Assembly (NCBI GenBank): GCA_009667805.1
Contig: CM019064.1
Location: 381,669,120-381,733,119 of the forward strand
DNA length: 64,000 bases
Origin: Leptobrachium leishanense
Taxonomy: Eukaryota > Chordata > Amphibia > Anura > Megophryidae
Reading direction: 5' to 3'
Shown here: one piece after another, positions 1 through 13,010 of the stretch
Layout: every line of letters begins with the position of its first letter
How positions within the stretch are numbered: position 1 is the stretch's first letter
Made by a program: the position numbers and the translations under genes
Notes under the pieces: model-generated
The model's database searches: none
What the model was told of the DNA's origin: nothing
The model's input: only the letters and a program-made list of their open reading frames with translations

Positions 1-1650
1 CCAACCCACATCAGTGCCATACTCACATATAACATGGACAGGACAACAAGTATACAAGGGAAACGCCTAAGAACACGACACAGAAAGGAAATAACATAAG
101 GGAAGAAAAGAGGGAACACATAAAAGGAGAGAAGGAGATCCCGAGACAATTTCAACAAGGTCTCGGGTAATCCCTCGAAAGGGGGGACGGATAAGGAGGA
201 CATGTTATCCACACATGTCGCCTCCTTAGTTGACGCGTGAAGCAGCTTATATATGAATTGAAAAAGAACCCAAAAATAAAAAGATATAGCAAGATAATAT
301 AAACGCAGGCCATATAAACAGATTATCCTTCAATAAACAGAACTCAGAGTAAAACAGTGGGCCAAAGCCCCGTAAGTGCCGTGGGGAGGGGGAGGCATGA
401 CACCTCCACCCCAGCAGGGCACTGCCACCCAAGTGACCACAGGCTCACCTCTCCCAGCACCACCCAAGGCGCACATAAACGTTGGTAATCAATAGGGCGA
501 GGTCAATCCAAGGAATAGGAACCAAAGCGACAGTGTGTCCCAATGTCCCCTTCATGGCGGAGGGCGAGGAGAGCCCGACGCGGGGATACACTCCCACTCC
601 ACCTCCACCGGCTCCAGAGGCTGTAGGGAGGCTTCCGGAATTTGGAGCTCCAAGGCCGGCAGGCCAAGCTGGGCTAAGAAGGCGGGAGCCCCCGCCAACG
701 ATGTACAAATGGACGTGGAGCCATTCTGGAAAGCCATCATCTTCAGGGGGAAGCCCCAAGCGAAACGAACCCCGTGGCCCCTCAGGTGATCCGCAATGGG
801 TTTCCAGGGACGGCGTCGGGCCAGCGTGCTGGGGGCTAGGTCCTGGTAGATCTGTAGCTCTGCGTCTTTATAGACAAGTGGGGAATGACGTAAAGCTCGC
901 AGCACTGCCACCCTGGAAGTGAAGTAGTGGAAACGAAAGATCACATCCCTGGGGCCTGCCGGAGGGGCCGCCCTCGCTCTCAGGGCTCGGTGCACCCGGT
1001 CAAGTAGCAATTGGTCCGCGGTGTAATCGGGTAACAGGGTCATTAACATATTCAATACCGTCTCTCCCAAGGCGTTCGATGCCACCGACTCCGGGAGCCC
1101 CCGGAGCCGTAAATTGTTGCGTCTGGACCTGTTAGAAAGGTCCTCCACCTGCTGCTCCAGTTGTTGAATGCGCTCCACCAACACGTTTGATCTGTCGATT
1201 GCTGCGTTGTGGCCCCTCGAGAGCGTAGTCACAGCCTCCTCCAGAGCGGAAGTTCTGGCGCCAACCGCATGTATCTCCGTGCGGATGGCGCGTGCCGATT
1301 TGTCCAGCTCCCCCGCGATAAATTGTTGTACCTCGACCAGCCGGCCGAGGATCTGTTGAATATCCCCTTTGGTAGCCGCCTCCGGAGGCCCTCCGGGACT
1401 GGAGCACGCGGAGGAGGCCGATGGAGAGTGCCGGCCGCCATCTTGAGAAGCAGGCCCAGCGGGCAGGGGACGGAAGATCGGGGCTACCAGCGTGCCTGGG
1501 GTCCCCTTCGTCCGGGAAACCTTTGCGGGAGACATCACAAGGGACTCGGTGGTGATGTGGGTCAGCGTGGAGAAGATCTGCTCCGATAAAAATTGGGTTC
1601 TTTGCTCGTCAGGACGGAGAGATCAGCCTACACGTCTGCTCTCATCTCGC
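1..1650 (-). mobile_element. L1-type LINE, 5' portion, runs off the left edge
   Basis: On the minus strand this is the 5' part of an L1 (Tx1/L1 superfamily) retrotransposon: a short GC-rich leader above about 1540, the ORF1 frame at 552-1538, then roughly 550 bp of inter-ORF sequence down to position 1. ORF2 would start beyond the left edge. The assignment comes from the ORF1 protein architecture; the inter-ORF part is placed by position only. Three other L1 pieces in the window (23.2, 43.8 and 45.8 kb) lie in the same orientation but are 3' fragments. Confidence 0.72.
552..1538 (-). CDS. L1 ORF1 protein (RNA-binding nucleic-acid chaperone)
   Basis: An uninterrupted 328-residue frame. ORF1p of L1 elements trimerises through a coiled coil, coats L1 RNA and acts as a chaperone in target-primed reverse transcription. 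Visible here: a Pro/Ser-rich N-terminus (about 1-55), a heptad-like segment rich in Leu, Val and Glu (about 58-136), the RRM-entry signature RRNNLRLRGLPE at about 139-150, the RVHRALR segment near 181-187, and a C-terminal domain containing IYQDLAPSTLARRR near 230-243. Length fits the 300-350 residues usual for the family. Two consecutive Met codons at 1538-1533 make a natural start. No stop or frameshift is seen, so the copy is young or selected until recently. It is a transposon gene, not a host gene. Confidence 0.82.
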   Translation of the reverse strand: MMSPAKVSRTKGTPGTLVAPIFRPLPAGPASQDGGRHSPSASSACSSPGGPPEAATKGDIQQILGRLVEVQQFIAGELDKSARAIRTEIHAVGARTSALEEAVTTLSRGHNAAIDRSNVLVERIQQLEQQVEDLSNRSRRNNLRLRGLPESVASNALGETVLNMLMTLLPDYTADQLLLDRVHRALRARAAPPAGPRDVIFRFHYFTSRVAVLRALRHSPLVYKDAELQIYQDLAPSTLARRRPWKPIADHLRGHGVRFAWGFPLKMMAFQNGSTSICTSLAGAPAFLAQLGLPALELQIPEASLQPLEPVEVEWECIPASGSPRPPP

Positions 1651-1659
1651 TCCAGGCCA

Positions 1660-1790
1660 CGCCCCCATTATTCTTTATTTATAAAGCGCCAGCATATGCC
1701 GCAGCGCTGTACAGTGGGCACAACATTGACAGGGTTACAATACAATTAACATACAGAAAGACAGGTAACATCACATAGCTTCCTCTGTAA
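1660..1790 (-). repeat. Retroposon 3' tail fragment
   Basis: Read on the minus strand, the segment contains an AGCGCTGCGGCATATGCTGG-like stretch and then GCGCTTTATAAATAAAG, a form I associate with short 3' tails of CR1/L2-type retroposons common in frog DNA. Only the tail is present and no coding part is visible. Assignment is from memory of the repeat type, so confidence is moderate. Confidence 0.4.
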
Positions 1791-2370
1791 ATGGATTTGT
1801 AACAATTATTACAACCTTAAATGTATCCCTGATCAGTAGTGACTGACCTCAGAGCTCTCCCTCGGTTAAGCCCTCTCCCCGGCTGTTGTAATTCCCAATG
1901 TAATTGGTAAATCCCTTAACACCCAAAAATTCCAATTGTACCTCTTATTCCACTTTTCACTCGGCGGCCGCAAGCAGAAGAGGACTGGGAACAAATTCCC
2001 AGTCTCTACCTGCGGTTCCTCCGTGGCTCATGTGCGAACACACTCAAACGAGTTCACTCAGGGTCGCACTTTGCATCATGGACTCCACAAGCTGATACCC
2101 GTGGCAGTGTGTGGCTCCACCACCGGTATCTCTTAGTGACTCCTTATTATTACAGCTTGAGTAGATGATAGAGTGGCTCAGTCACAATAGAGATGGTAAA
2201 CAAAAGCCACTAAGGGTTATCAGCTCACACCACTTTGCTTCATAGTTTTTCCATGTTACTGACCCGGTCAGAATCAGTGATTGTTGGGTGTGAAGGAGTT
2301 AAACTTTCATGACTTGTTATTCTTCACAATTTTGATGTCTGGTGAATAAGATTGCAACAATTGAAATGCC
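1791..2370. other. Unannotated intergenic DNA
   Basis: About 580 bp with no credible ORF, no inverted termini and no match to other repeats in the window. Confidence 0.4.
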
Positions 2371-2373
2371 TAA

Positions 2374-4152
2374 CAGGGTTATTCAGAAAGCATCGAAATG
2401 TCACCATTCCCCACACTTTGGCTAGTCCGATTCGTGACCCTGTGGTGAATTCAGCATTCACTGCAGGGTTCCCAAAGTGCAGGGAACAAGCCACTGAATG
2501 CATCCGAAAACCCGCCGCAAAATTGCCAAATTGATCCGAAAACCTGCCGAATCGATTAAAAAAAACAAAGAAAACCTACTGAATGTATCTGACAATCCAC
2601 CTCAAAACTGCTAAATCGATTGGAAAAAGGTGACGACCTGCCGAACAGAGGGCCGAACAGACGCTGGAAAAAGCTGATAAGCCGAAAAAAAATGCAACTT
2701 TTGAAAAGGGTTTGCAAAAAAACTACTGCAGAAAAATGCCTGGAAATAATATATAAGGTCCTATGAATAATAATAAAAAGGTCTGTTACAGAAAAAAAGA
2801 CTATCAGGGTTATCCAAAGAGATCCGAATTGCTTGAGAAAGGTAACCGAACGCTGAAAATCAGCGTTCGGTTACCTTTCCTGGCCATTTGGCTATCCAGA
2901 GAGCAGGCAATTCGCCAAATCCTGGCGAATTGCCTTAATATACGGTGCCTGTTCGGTGCCTGTTCGAGGGCAGTGAAATCCCCATGAAAAAGCACTGCTT
3001 TGGCTATTCAGAGAACACAAACCAGCAGTGAAAGGTTCCCCTAATGCCCTGCCATTCGGTGGTTTAATTCGGCAAGTTTATTCAGGAGAATCCCATAGGC
3101 TTCAATGTTAAAAATATTCCCGATTTAATTCAATATCTAATAAACCGTTCATTATAAAATTCTGCAGCAAAGAGTCTCTTTATTTATAGATTTTTTAGGA
3201 TATTTTAAGCATTTTTCTGATTATTTTTTTTTTTTAAAGTCCGATATTTTTTTTGATTTTATTTTAAGTTTACTTATTTTTTCTGTAACAGCCCTCTTTA
3301 TTATCATTCCCTGGACCTCATATGTAAATTTCAGACATTTTCGCTCAGTAGTTTCTTTGCAAACAGTGTTTCACTTTTCAATCATTCATACAAACTGTTT
3401 TGCTAATTTATTCACTGCCTCTTCTGCTGTGTCGAAGGCTGCGATCGGCTCCTGTTCGGGTTTTTCTGTGGTTTTCGGCAGGTTAATCCAGATGTTTTTG
3501 AGGGTTTTCGGTGTGCATTCGCTGGGTTTTGCGGTTCGTTTTCGTCAGGTTTGCGGTAGCTTTTCCCTGCAATTCGGGGGCCCTGTGGTGTTTGCTGAAT
3601 ACACCGCAGGGTCACCGAAATGGGATCGGCAAAACAAACCGAATTGAAGAGAACGAAAAGTCACTGAACGTGCGGTGACTATTCGAATCTCTTTGAATAA
3701 CCCTGAATGACATTTTTAATTAATCAGAAAAAAAATTGTAGAAACAAATCCCGAAAAATGCCTAAAAATCATAATAAATATTTAAATAAAGAGACTTTTT
3801 TTCTACAAGTGAAAAGAGTAAACAGTTGAATTAATTTTTAATACAAATGGGAATATTTTTACATTGAAACCTAAGGGATTCGCCTGATTAAACCTGCCGA
3901 ATGAAACCAGGAGAAAGTCAGGGCCTTTCACATACATTTTGGTGCTGTTTGGCGTTCCCTGAATAGATAACCATGAATTTTGTATGGGGAGTTCACTGCC
4001 ACGAAGATCACTGTATTGCGCTGGCAATTCGCCAATATTTGGCAAACTGCCTGTTTTTTGAATAGCCAAAAGACCACGAAATTGCACAGTACGAGGAAAT
4101 TCGCTGTTTGGTGCAATTCGGTGGCCAGTTCGGCTCTCTTTGAATAACCCTG
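2374..4152. mobile_element. Harbinger-like MITE (CAGGGTTATTCA family), outer copy
   Basis: The left end begins CAGGGTTATTCA and the right end closes TGAATAACCCTG. Both are flanked by TAA (2371-2373 and 4153-4155), a 3-bp duplication of the kind PIF/Harbinger elements make. Removing the nested 901-bp copy leaves about 878 bp, the same size as the other copies. The internal CCCTGTGGTG-ATTCAGCA segment near 2439-2460 matches the copy at 27.5 kb. No transposase frame is present, so it is non-autonomous. The superfamily call rests on the TSD and termini only. Confidence 0.7.
2805..3705. mobile_element. Harbinger-like MITE, inner copy nested in its own family
   Basis: It begins CAGGGTTATCCAAAGAG and ends CTCTTTGAATAACCCTG, 901 bp, flanked by TAT and AAT, a near-perfect 3-bp duplication. 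Its right part, reverse-complemented, matches the left part of the copy at 27499-28385, including the segment around AAAGTCACTGAACGTGCGGT. A hairpin lies near its left end: GGTAACCGAACGCTG followed by CAGCGTTCGGTTACC at 2841-2877. Confidence 0.7.
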
Positions 4153-4155
4153 TAA

Positions 4156-5145
4156 ATGCACACCAGACTTTCTTGATTCCCACGCGATTAATCCCATTTT
4201 ATAACATTTACCCATAATGCACAATCTACGGTTCCTTATTATCTCTTGGGACATTGTACTATCATTCCATTTGTTTCTCTTCACCTGACTCTAATCATTA
4301 AATCTCCTCCATGAATGTGGAGTTTTTGCCTCATTTTTCAATCTTTGCTTTTTTTTATTGTGCAGGAAGTTGATCCCTCCAGCAACCCCAATGTCCATAT
4401 TGTATCTTATTTCTCACTCATTGTAAGGATCAATGGGACGGCTATGTGTATGAAAGCGTTCCATCTGTGATGAAGTTTCAAAGGCCAAAGGCCAGTGAGA
4501 TCATGAAGGAGGGCATGCCTGTAGCAGGCACAGGTGTGCAGGTAGTTTCGACAGGTTAACCTTTACCTCTGCCTTGATATCATCAGTGAGTAATTATTTA
4601 ACTAGATGAGGTGAGAGAAAAGTTATCCGTGTTGTGAGCTGTTTTCTTGATATTACTGTAGTGGATCAGTGTAAGAGAGTAAAGAGAGACAGATATAGAG
4701 TTCCATTAGACTGTGTATTCCATGAGAATGTCTGAGTAACTGTGCTCAAGTCAGAATAATTAGTAGGAATGTTCTACAGCTTTCTAATATAGGCATAGTA
4801 GTGGCATAGTAGTGTACCGAGGGAGGAAACCAAAAGCTCAACCGCTCCAATCGACACATCAGGAGTGGTGGGAGTGTTCAGAGTCAAGATGAGGTTTATG
4901 ACTGTGTGGTGACGTCTCTACACATGATGAGGTGTGCATGCAGGATCAAGTCACGGCATTAGCGGGAGCCATTTTGGTTATGGCTGCCAGCATATTATAT
5001 TATAAGTGGTGCATTGGCCTCTTTGTCCTGAGTGGCCAAAAGGCACGGTATGCCCCTGATCAGGCCTACTGCTTTGAGACTGGTCTACCCTTCTCCAAAG
5101 ATAATTGCTGGGCCCAGACTACACCTTAACCCATGTCTTCCGTAA
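4156..5145. other. Unannotated intergenic DNA
   Basis: About 1 kb without coding potential or clear repeat termini. A 65-codon open frame at 4932-5129 has no recognisable domain and is probably chance. Confidence 0.4.
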
Positions 5146-5153
5146 TCTAGAGC

Positions 5154-5335
5154 AGTGTTTCCCAAACATGTCCTCAGGACCCGCTGACTCGCCAGGTTTT
5201 CCAGATATGTGAAGCATAGCACAGGGGATCTGATTTGCTGCTCAGTGATTGCAGGATTAAGTCTGCATTTCCCCAAGGTGATCCTTAAAACCTGGCCTGT
5301 TAGAGGGTCCTGAGGACAGGTTTGGGAAACACTGC
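5154..5335. mobile_element. hAT-type MITE (CAGTGTTTCCCAAAC termini)
   Basis: About 180 bp with long inverted ends: AGCAGTGTTTCCCAAAC with GTCCTCAGGACCC on the left, mirrored by GGGTCCTGAGGAC and GTTTGGGAAACACTGCT on the right. TCTAGAGCA occurs on both sides (5146-5154 and 5340-5348), consistent with an 8-9 bp target duplication plus a few added bases at the right end. Same family as 20283-20466. Confidence 0.72.
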
Positions 5336-5420
5336 TCAGTCTAGAGCAACATGAGCAGGGTCAAATCTACTATCCCAGGACTTATATGAAAACAAGAGAA
5401 ATCTCAACATTCTTGGTGAT

Positions 5421-5738
5421 TTATATTAGATAGATAGATTTAAATAATAATACTCAACGGATGTAATAAAATATAGAAAGAAAGAAATATATAACAATAT
5501 AATAAGGTTAAATAGGTAGATTTCAATAATAATACCCATAGGATAGAAAGATAGATAGATAAATAAATAGATAGATTTCAATAATAATACCCATAGGATA
5601 GATAGATAGATAGAGTTCAATAATAATACCCATAAGATAGATAGATAGATAGAGTTCAATAATAATACCCATAGGATGGATAGATAGAGTTCAATAATAA
5701 TACCCATAGGATGGATAAATAGATATATATATATATAT

Positions 5739-5775
<37 letters not shown>

Positions 5776-6252
5776 GTTCAATAATAATACTCATAGGATA
5801 GATAGATAGATAGATTTCAATAATAAAACCCATAGGATAGATAGATAGATCGATAGATAGAGTTCAATAATAATAACCATAGGATAGATAGATAGAGTTC
5901 AATAATAATACCCATAGGATGGATAGATAGATAGAGTTCAATAATAATACCCATAGGATGGATAGATAGAGTTCAATAATAATACCATAGGATAGATAGA
6001 TAGAGTTCAATAATAATACCCATAGGATGGATACATAGATAGATAGATAGATAGATAGATAGAGTTCAATAATAATACCCATAGGATAGATAGATAGATA
6101 GATAGAGTTCAATAATAATACCCATAGGATAGATAGATAGAGTTCAATAATAATACCCATAGGATAGATAGATAGATAGATAGATAGATAGAGTTCAATA
6201 ATAATACCCATAGGATAGATAGATAGAGTTCAATAATAATACCCATAGGATG

Positions 6253-6294
<42 letters not shown>

Positions 6295-6370
6295 GTTCAA
6301 TAATAATACCCAAAGGATAGAAAGATAGATAGATAAATAAATAGATAGATTTCAATAATAATACCCATAG

Positions 6371-6408
<38 letters not shown>

Positions 6409-6700
6409 GTTCAATAATAATACCCATAGGATAGATAGATAGATAGATAGATAGAGTTCAATAATAATACCCATAGGATGGATAGATAGATAGATAGAGT
6501 TCAATAATAATACCCATAGGATAGATAGATAGATAGAGTTCAATAATAATACCCATAGGATAGATAGAATAGATAGATAGATAGAGTTCAATAATAATAC
6601 CCATAGGATGGATAGATAGAGTTCAATAATAATACCCATAGGATGGATAAATAGATATATAGATAGATAGATAGATAGAGTTCAATAATAATACCCATAG

Positions 6701-6734
<34 letters not shown>

Positions 6735-6755
6735 GTTCAATAATAATACCCATAG

Positions 6756-6789
<34 letters not shown>

Positions 6790-6982
6790 GTTCAATAATA
6801 ATACCCATAGGATGGATAGATAGATAGAGTTCAATAATAATACCCATAGGATGGATAGATAGATAGATAGAGTTCAATAATAATACCCATAGGATAGATA
6901 GATAGATAGATAGATAGAGTTCAATAATAATACCCATAGGATGGATAGATAGATAGATAGAGTTCAATAATAATACCCATAG

Positions 6983-7028
<46 letters not shown>

Positions 7029-7151
7029 GTTCAATAATAATACCCATAGGATGGATAGATAGAGTTCAATAATAATACCCATAGGATGGATAAATAGATA
7101 TATAGATAGATAGATAGATAGATAGATAGAGTTCAATAATAATACTGATAG

Positions 7152-7185
<34 letters not shown>

Positions 7186-7450
7186 GTTCAATAATAATAC
7201 CCATAGGATAGATAGATAGATAGATAGATAGATAGAGTTCAATAATAATACCCATAGGATGGATAGATAGATAGATAGAGTTCAATAATAATACCCATAG
7301 GATAGATAGATAGATAGATAGATAGAGTTCAATAATAATACCCATAGGATAGATAGATAGATAGATAGATAGATAGAGTTCAATAATAATACCCATAGGA
7401 TGGATAGATAGAGTTCAATAATAATACCCATAGGATGGATAAATAGATAT

Positions 7451-7487
<37 letters not shown>

Positions 7488-8548
7488 GTTCAATAATAAT
7501 ACTCATAGGATAGATAGATAGATAGATAGATAGAGTTCAATAATAATACCCATAGGATAGATAGATAGATAGATTTCAATAATAATACCCATAGGATAGA
7601 TAGATAGATAGATTTCAATAATAATACCCATAGGATAGATAGATAGATAGATTTCAATAATAATACCCATAGGATAGATAGATAGATCGATAGATAGAGT
7701 TCAATAATAATACCCATAGGATAGATAGAGTTCAATAATAATACCCATAGGATAGATAGATAGATAGAGTTCAATAATAATACCCATAGGATGGATAGAT
7801 AGAGTTCAATAATAATACCCATAGGATGGATAGATAGAGTTCAATAATAATACCCATAGGATAGATAGATAGAGTTCAATAATAATACCCATAGGATGGA
7901 TAGATAGATAGATAGATAGAGTTCAATAATAATACCCATAGGATAGATAGATAGATAGATAGATAGATAGAGTTCAAAAATAATACCCATAGGATGGATA
8001 GATAGATAGATAGAGTTCAATAATAATACCCATAGGATAGATAGATAGAGTTCAATAATAATACCCATAGGATGGATAGATAGAGTTCAATAATAATACC
8101 CATAGGATAGATAGAGTTCAATAATAATACCCATAGGATAGATAGATAGATAGATAGATAGATAGAGTTCAAAAATAATACCCTTAGGATGGATAGATAG
8201 ATAGAGTTCAATAATAATACCCATAGGATAGATAGATAGATAGATAGATAGAGTTCAATAATAATACCCATAGGATAGATAGATAGATAGAGTTCAATAA
8301 TAATACCCATAGGATAGATAGATAGAGTTCAATAATAATACCCATAGGATAGAATAGATAGATAGAGTTCAATAATAATACCCATAGGATAGATAGATAG
8401 ATAGATAGATAGAGTTCAATAATAATACCCATAGGATAGATAGATAGATAGAGTTCAATAATAATACCCATAGGATAGATAGATAGAGTTCAATAATAAT
8501 ACCCATAGGATAGATAGATAGATAGAGTTCAATAATAATACCCATAGG

Positions 8549-8579
<31 letters not shown>

Positions 8580-8687
8580 GAGTTCAATAATAATACCCAT
8601 AGGATAGATAGATAGAGTTCAATAATAATAATACCCATAGGATAGATAGATAGAGTTCAATAATAATACCCATAGATAGATAGATAG

Positions 8688-8720
<33 letters not shown>

Positions 8721-8747
8721 GATAGAGTTCAATAATAATACCCATAG

Positions 8748-8793
<46 letters not shown>

Positions 8794-8857
8794 GTTCAAT
8801 AATAATACCCATAGGATAGATAGATAGATAGAGTTCAATAATAATACCCATAGGATG

Positions 8858-8895
<38 letters not shown>

Positions 8896-8989
8896 GATAG
8901 ATAGATAAATAAATAGATAGAGTTCAATAATAATACCCATAGGATGGATAGATAGATAGATAGAGTTCAATAATAATACCCATAGGATG

Positions 8990-9023
<34 letters not shown>

Positions 9024-9079
9024 GTTCAATAATAATACCCATAGGATGGATAGATAGAGTTCAATAATAATACCCATAG

Positions 9080-9113
<34 letters not shown>

Positions 9114-9522
9114 GTTCAACAATAATACCCATAGGATAGATATATAGATAAATAAATAGATAGAGTTCAATAATAATACCCATAGGATGGATACATAGAT
9201 AGGAGTTCAATAATAATACCCAAAGGATAGATAGAGTTCAATAATAATACCCTTAGGATGGATAGATAGATAGAGTTCAATAATAATACCCATAGGATAG
9301 ATAGATAGATAGATAAATAAATAGATAGAGTTCAATAATAATACCCATAGGATGGATAGATAGATAGATAGAGTTCAATAATAATACCCAAAGGATGGAT
9401 AGATAGATACAGTTCAATAATAATACCCATAGGATAGATAGATAGATAGATAGATAGAGTTCAACAATAATACCCATAGGATGGATAGATAGATAGAGTT
9501 CAATAATAATACCCATAGGATG

Positions 9523-9564
<42 letters not shown>

Positions 9565-10050
9565 GTTCAACAATAATACCCATAGGATAGATATATAGAT
9601 AAATAAATAGATAGAGTTCAATAATAATACCCATAGGATGGATAGATAGATAGAGTTCAATAATAATACCCAAAGGATAGATAGAGTTCAATAATAATAC
9701 CCTTAGGATGGATAGATAGATAGAGTTCAATAATAATACCCATAGGATAGATAGATAGAGTTCAATAATAATACCCATAGGATGGATAGATAGATAGATA
9801 GATAGATAGATAGAGTTCAATAATAATACCCATAGGATGGATAGATAGATAGATAGATAGAGTTCAACAATAATACCCATAGGATAGATATATAGATAAA
9901 TAAATAGATAGAGTTCAATAATAATACCCATAGGATGGATAGATAGATAGAGTTCAATAATAATACCCAAAGGATAGATAGAGTTCAATAATAATACCCT
10001 TAGGATGGATAGATAGATAGATAGATAGAGTTCAATAATAATACCCATAG

Positions 10051-10092
<42 letters not shown>

Positions 10093-10113
10093 GTTCAATA
10101 ATAATACCCATAG

Positions 10114-10154
<41 letters not shown>

Positions 10155-10583
10155 ATAAATAGATAGAGTTCAATAATAATACCCATAGGATGGATAGATA
10201 GATAGATAGAGTTCAATAATAATACCCATAGGATGGATAGATAGATAGAGTTCAATAATAATACCCATAGGATAGATAGATAGATAGATAGATAGAGTTC
10301 AATAATAATACCCATAGGATGGATAGATAGATAGAGTTCAATAATAATACCCATAGGATAGATAGATAGATAGATAGATAGAGTTCAACAATAATACCCA
10401 TAGGATAGATATATAGATAAATAAATAGATAGAGTTCAATAATAATACCCATAGGATGGATAGATAGATAGAGTTCAATAATAATACCCATAGGATGGAT
10501 AGATAGATAGATAGAGTTCAATAATAATACCCATAGGATAGATAGATAGATAGATAGATAGAGTTCAATAATAATACCCATAG

Positions 10584-10620
<37 letters not shown>

Positions 10621-10930
10621 ATAAATAGATAGAGTTCAATAATAATACCCATAGGATGGATAGATAGATAGATAGAGTTCAATAATAATACCATAGGATG
10701 GATAGATAGATAGATAGATAGAGTTCAATAATAATACCCATAGGATGGATAGATAGAGTTCAATAATAATACCCATAGGATAGATAGATAGATAGATAAA
10801 TAATAGATAGAGTTCAACAATAATACCCATAGGATAGATAGATAGATAGATAGATAAATAAATAGATAGAGTTCAATAATAATACCCATAGGATGGATAC
10901 ATAGATAGGAGTTCAATAATAATACCATAG

Positions 10931-10964
<34 letters not shown>

Positions 10965-11042
10965 GATAGAGTTCAACAATAATACCCATAGGATAGATAT
11001 ATAGATAAATAAATAGAGTTCAATAATAATACCCTTAGGATG

Positions 11043-11075
<33 letters not shown>

Positions 11076-11708
11076 ATAAATAGATAGAGTTCAATAATAA
11101 TACCCATAGGATGGATAGATAGATAGATAGAGTTCAATAATAATACCCATAGGATGGATAGATAGATAGATAGATAGAGTTCAATAATAATACCCATAGG
11201 ATGGATAGATAGAGTTCAATAATAATACCCATAGGATAGATAGATAGATAGATAGATAGAGTTCAACAATAATACCCATAGGATAGATATATAGATAAAT
11301 AAATAGATAGAGTTCAATAATAATACCCATAGGATGGATACATAGATAGGAGTTCAATAATAATACCCATAGGATAGATAGATAGATAGATAGATAGAGT
11401 TCAACAATAATACCCATAGGATAGATATATAGATAAATAAATAGAGTTCAATAATAATACCCTTAGGATGGATAGATAGATAGAGTTCAATAATAATACC
11501 CATAGGATAGATAGATAGATAGATAGATAGATTAGATAGATAGATAGATAGATAGATAAATAAATAGATAGAGTTCAATAATAATACCCATAGGATGGAT
11601 ACATAGATAGGAGTTCAATAATAATACCCAAAGGATAGATAGAGTTCAATAATAATACCCTTAGGATGGATAGATAGATAGAGTTCAATAATAATACCCA
11701 TAGGATAG

Positions 11709-11769
<61 letters not shown>

Positions 11770-12133
11770 GTTCAACAATAATACCCATAGGATAGATATA
11801 TAGATAAATAAATAGATAGAGTTCAATAATAATACCCATAGGAGGATAGATAGATAGATAGAGTTCAATAATAATACCCATAGGATAGATAGATAGATAG
11901 ATAGAAAAATATATACCCATAGGATAGATAGATAGATAGAGTTCAATAATAATACCCATAGGATAGATAGATAGATAGATAGAGTTCAACAATAATACCC
12001 ATAGGATAGATATATATAGATAAATAGATAAATAGATATATATCAATAATATACCCATAGATGGATAGATAGATAGAGTTCATATATAATACCCAAAGGA
12101 TAGATAGAGTTCAATAATAATACCCTTAGGATG

Positions 12134-12171
<38 letters not shown>

Positions 12172-12239
12172 GTTCAATAATAATACCCATAGGATAGATA
12201 GATAGATAGATAGATAGAGTTCAATAATAATACCCATAG

Positions 12240-12285
<46 letters not shown>

Positions 12286-12380
12286 GTTCAATAATAATAC
12301 CCATAGGATGGATAGATAGATAGAGTTCAATAATAATACCCAAAGGATAGATAGAGTTCAATAATAATACCCTTAGGATG

Positions 12381-12422
<42 letters not shown>

Positions 12423-12752
12423 GTTCAATAATAATACCCATAGGATAGATAGATAGATAGATAGATAGATAAATAGATAGAGTTCAATAATAATACCCAT
12501 AGGATGGATAGATAGATAGAGTTCAATAATAATACCCATAGGATGGATAGATAGATAGATAGATAGAGTTCAATAATAATACCCATAGGATAGATAGATA
12601 GATAGATAGATAGATAGTAGATAGATAGATAGATAGAGTTCAACAATAATACCCATAGGATAGATATATAGATAAATAAATAGATAGAGTTCAATAATAA
12701 TACCCATAGGATGGATAGATAGATAGAGTTCAATAGTAATACCCATAGGATG

Positions 12753-12798
<46 letters not shown>

Positions 12799-12915
12799 GT
12801 TCAATAATAATACCCATAGGATAGATAGATAGATAGATAGATAGATAGAGTTCAATAATAATACCCATAGGATAGATAGATAGAGAGATAGAAAGAGAGA
12901 TAGATAGATAGATAC

Positions 12916-12969
<54 letters not shown>

Positions 12970-12987
12970 TAGATAGATAGATAGAAT
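5421..12987. repeat. Large composite GATA-rich satellite array
   Basis: About 7.6 kb of one composite tandem repeat. Each unit has a conserved core containing TTCAATAATAATACCCATAG followed by GAT(A/G) and a variable number of GATA/TAGA tetranucleotides. Spacing between cores averages about 46 bp in the stretch 6001-6600 (13 cores counted), so the array holds roughly 150-170 units by extrapolation. Variants (CAACAATAAT cores, CCCAAAGG and CCCTTAGG forms, ATATATAGATAAATAAATAG spacers) recur in groups. The right edge ends in a (CAGA)n run at 12916-12968 and a degenerate core near 12985-13010. Long minus-strand open frames here are a by-product of a repeat without stop codons. Confidence 0.95.
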
Positions 12988-13010
12988 TAAAAAAATAATG
13001 CCCTTTGGAT

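Noticed and set aside
482..922. 146-codon plus-strand frame
   Set aside because: It is antisense to L1 ORF1 and has no domain.
5421..12987. Regular repeats with variable spacers, superficially like a CRISPR array
   Set aside because: The spacers are themselves GATA microsatellites, the DNA is vertebrate, and no cas gene exists.
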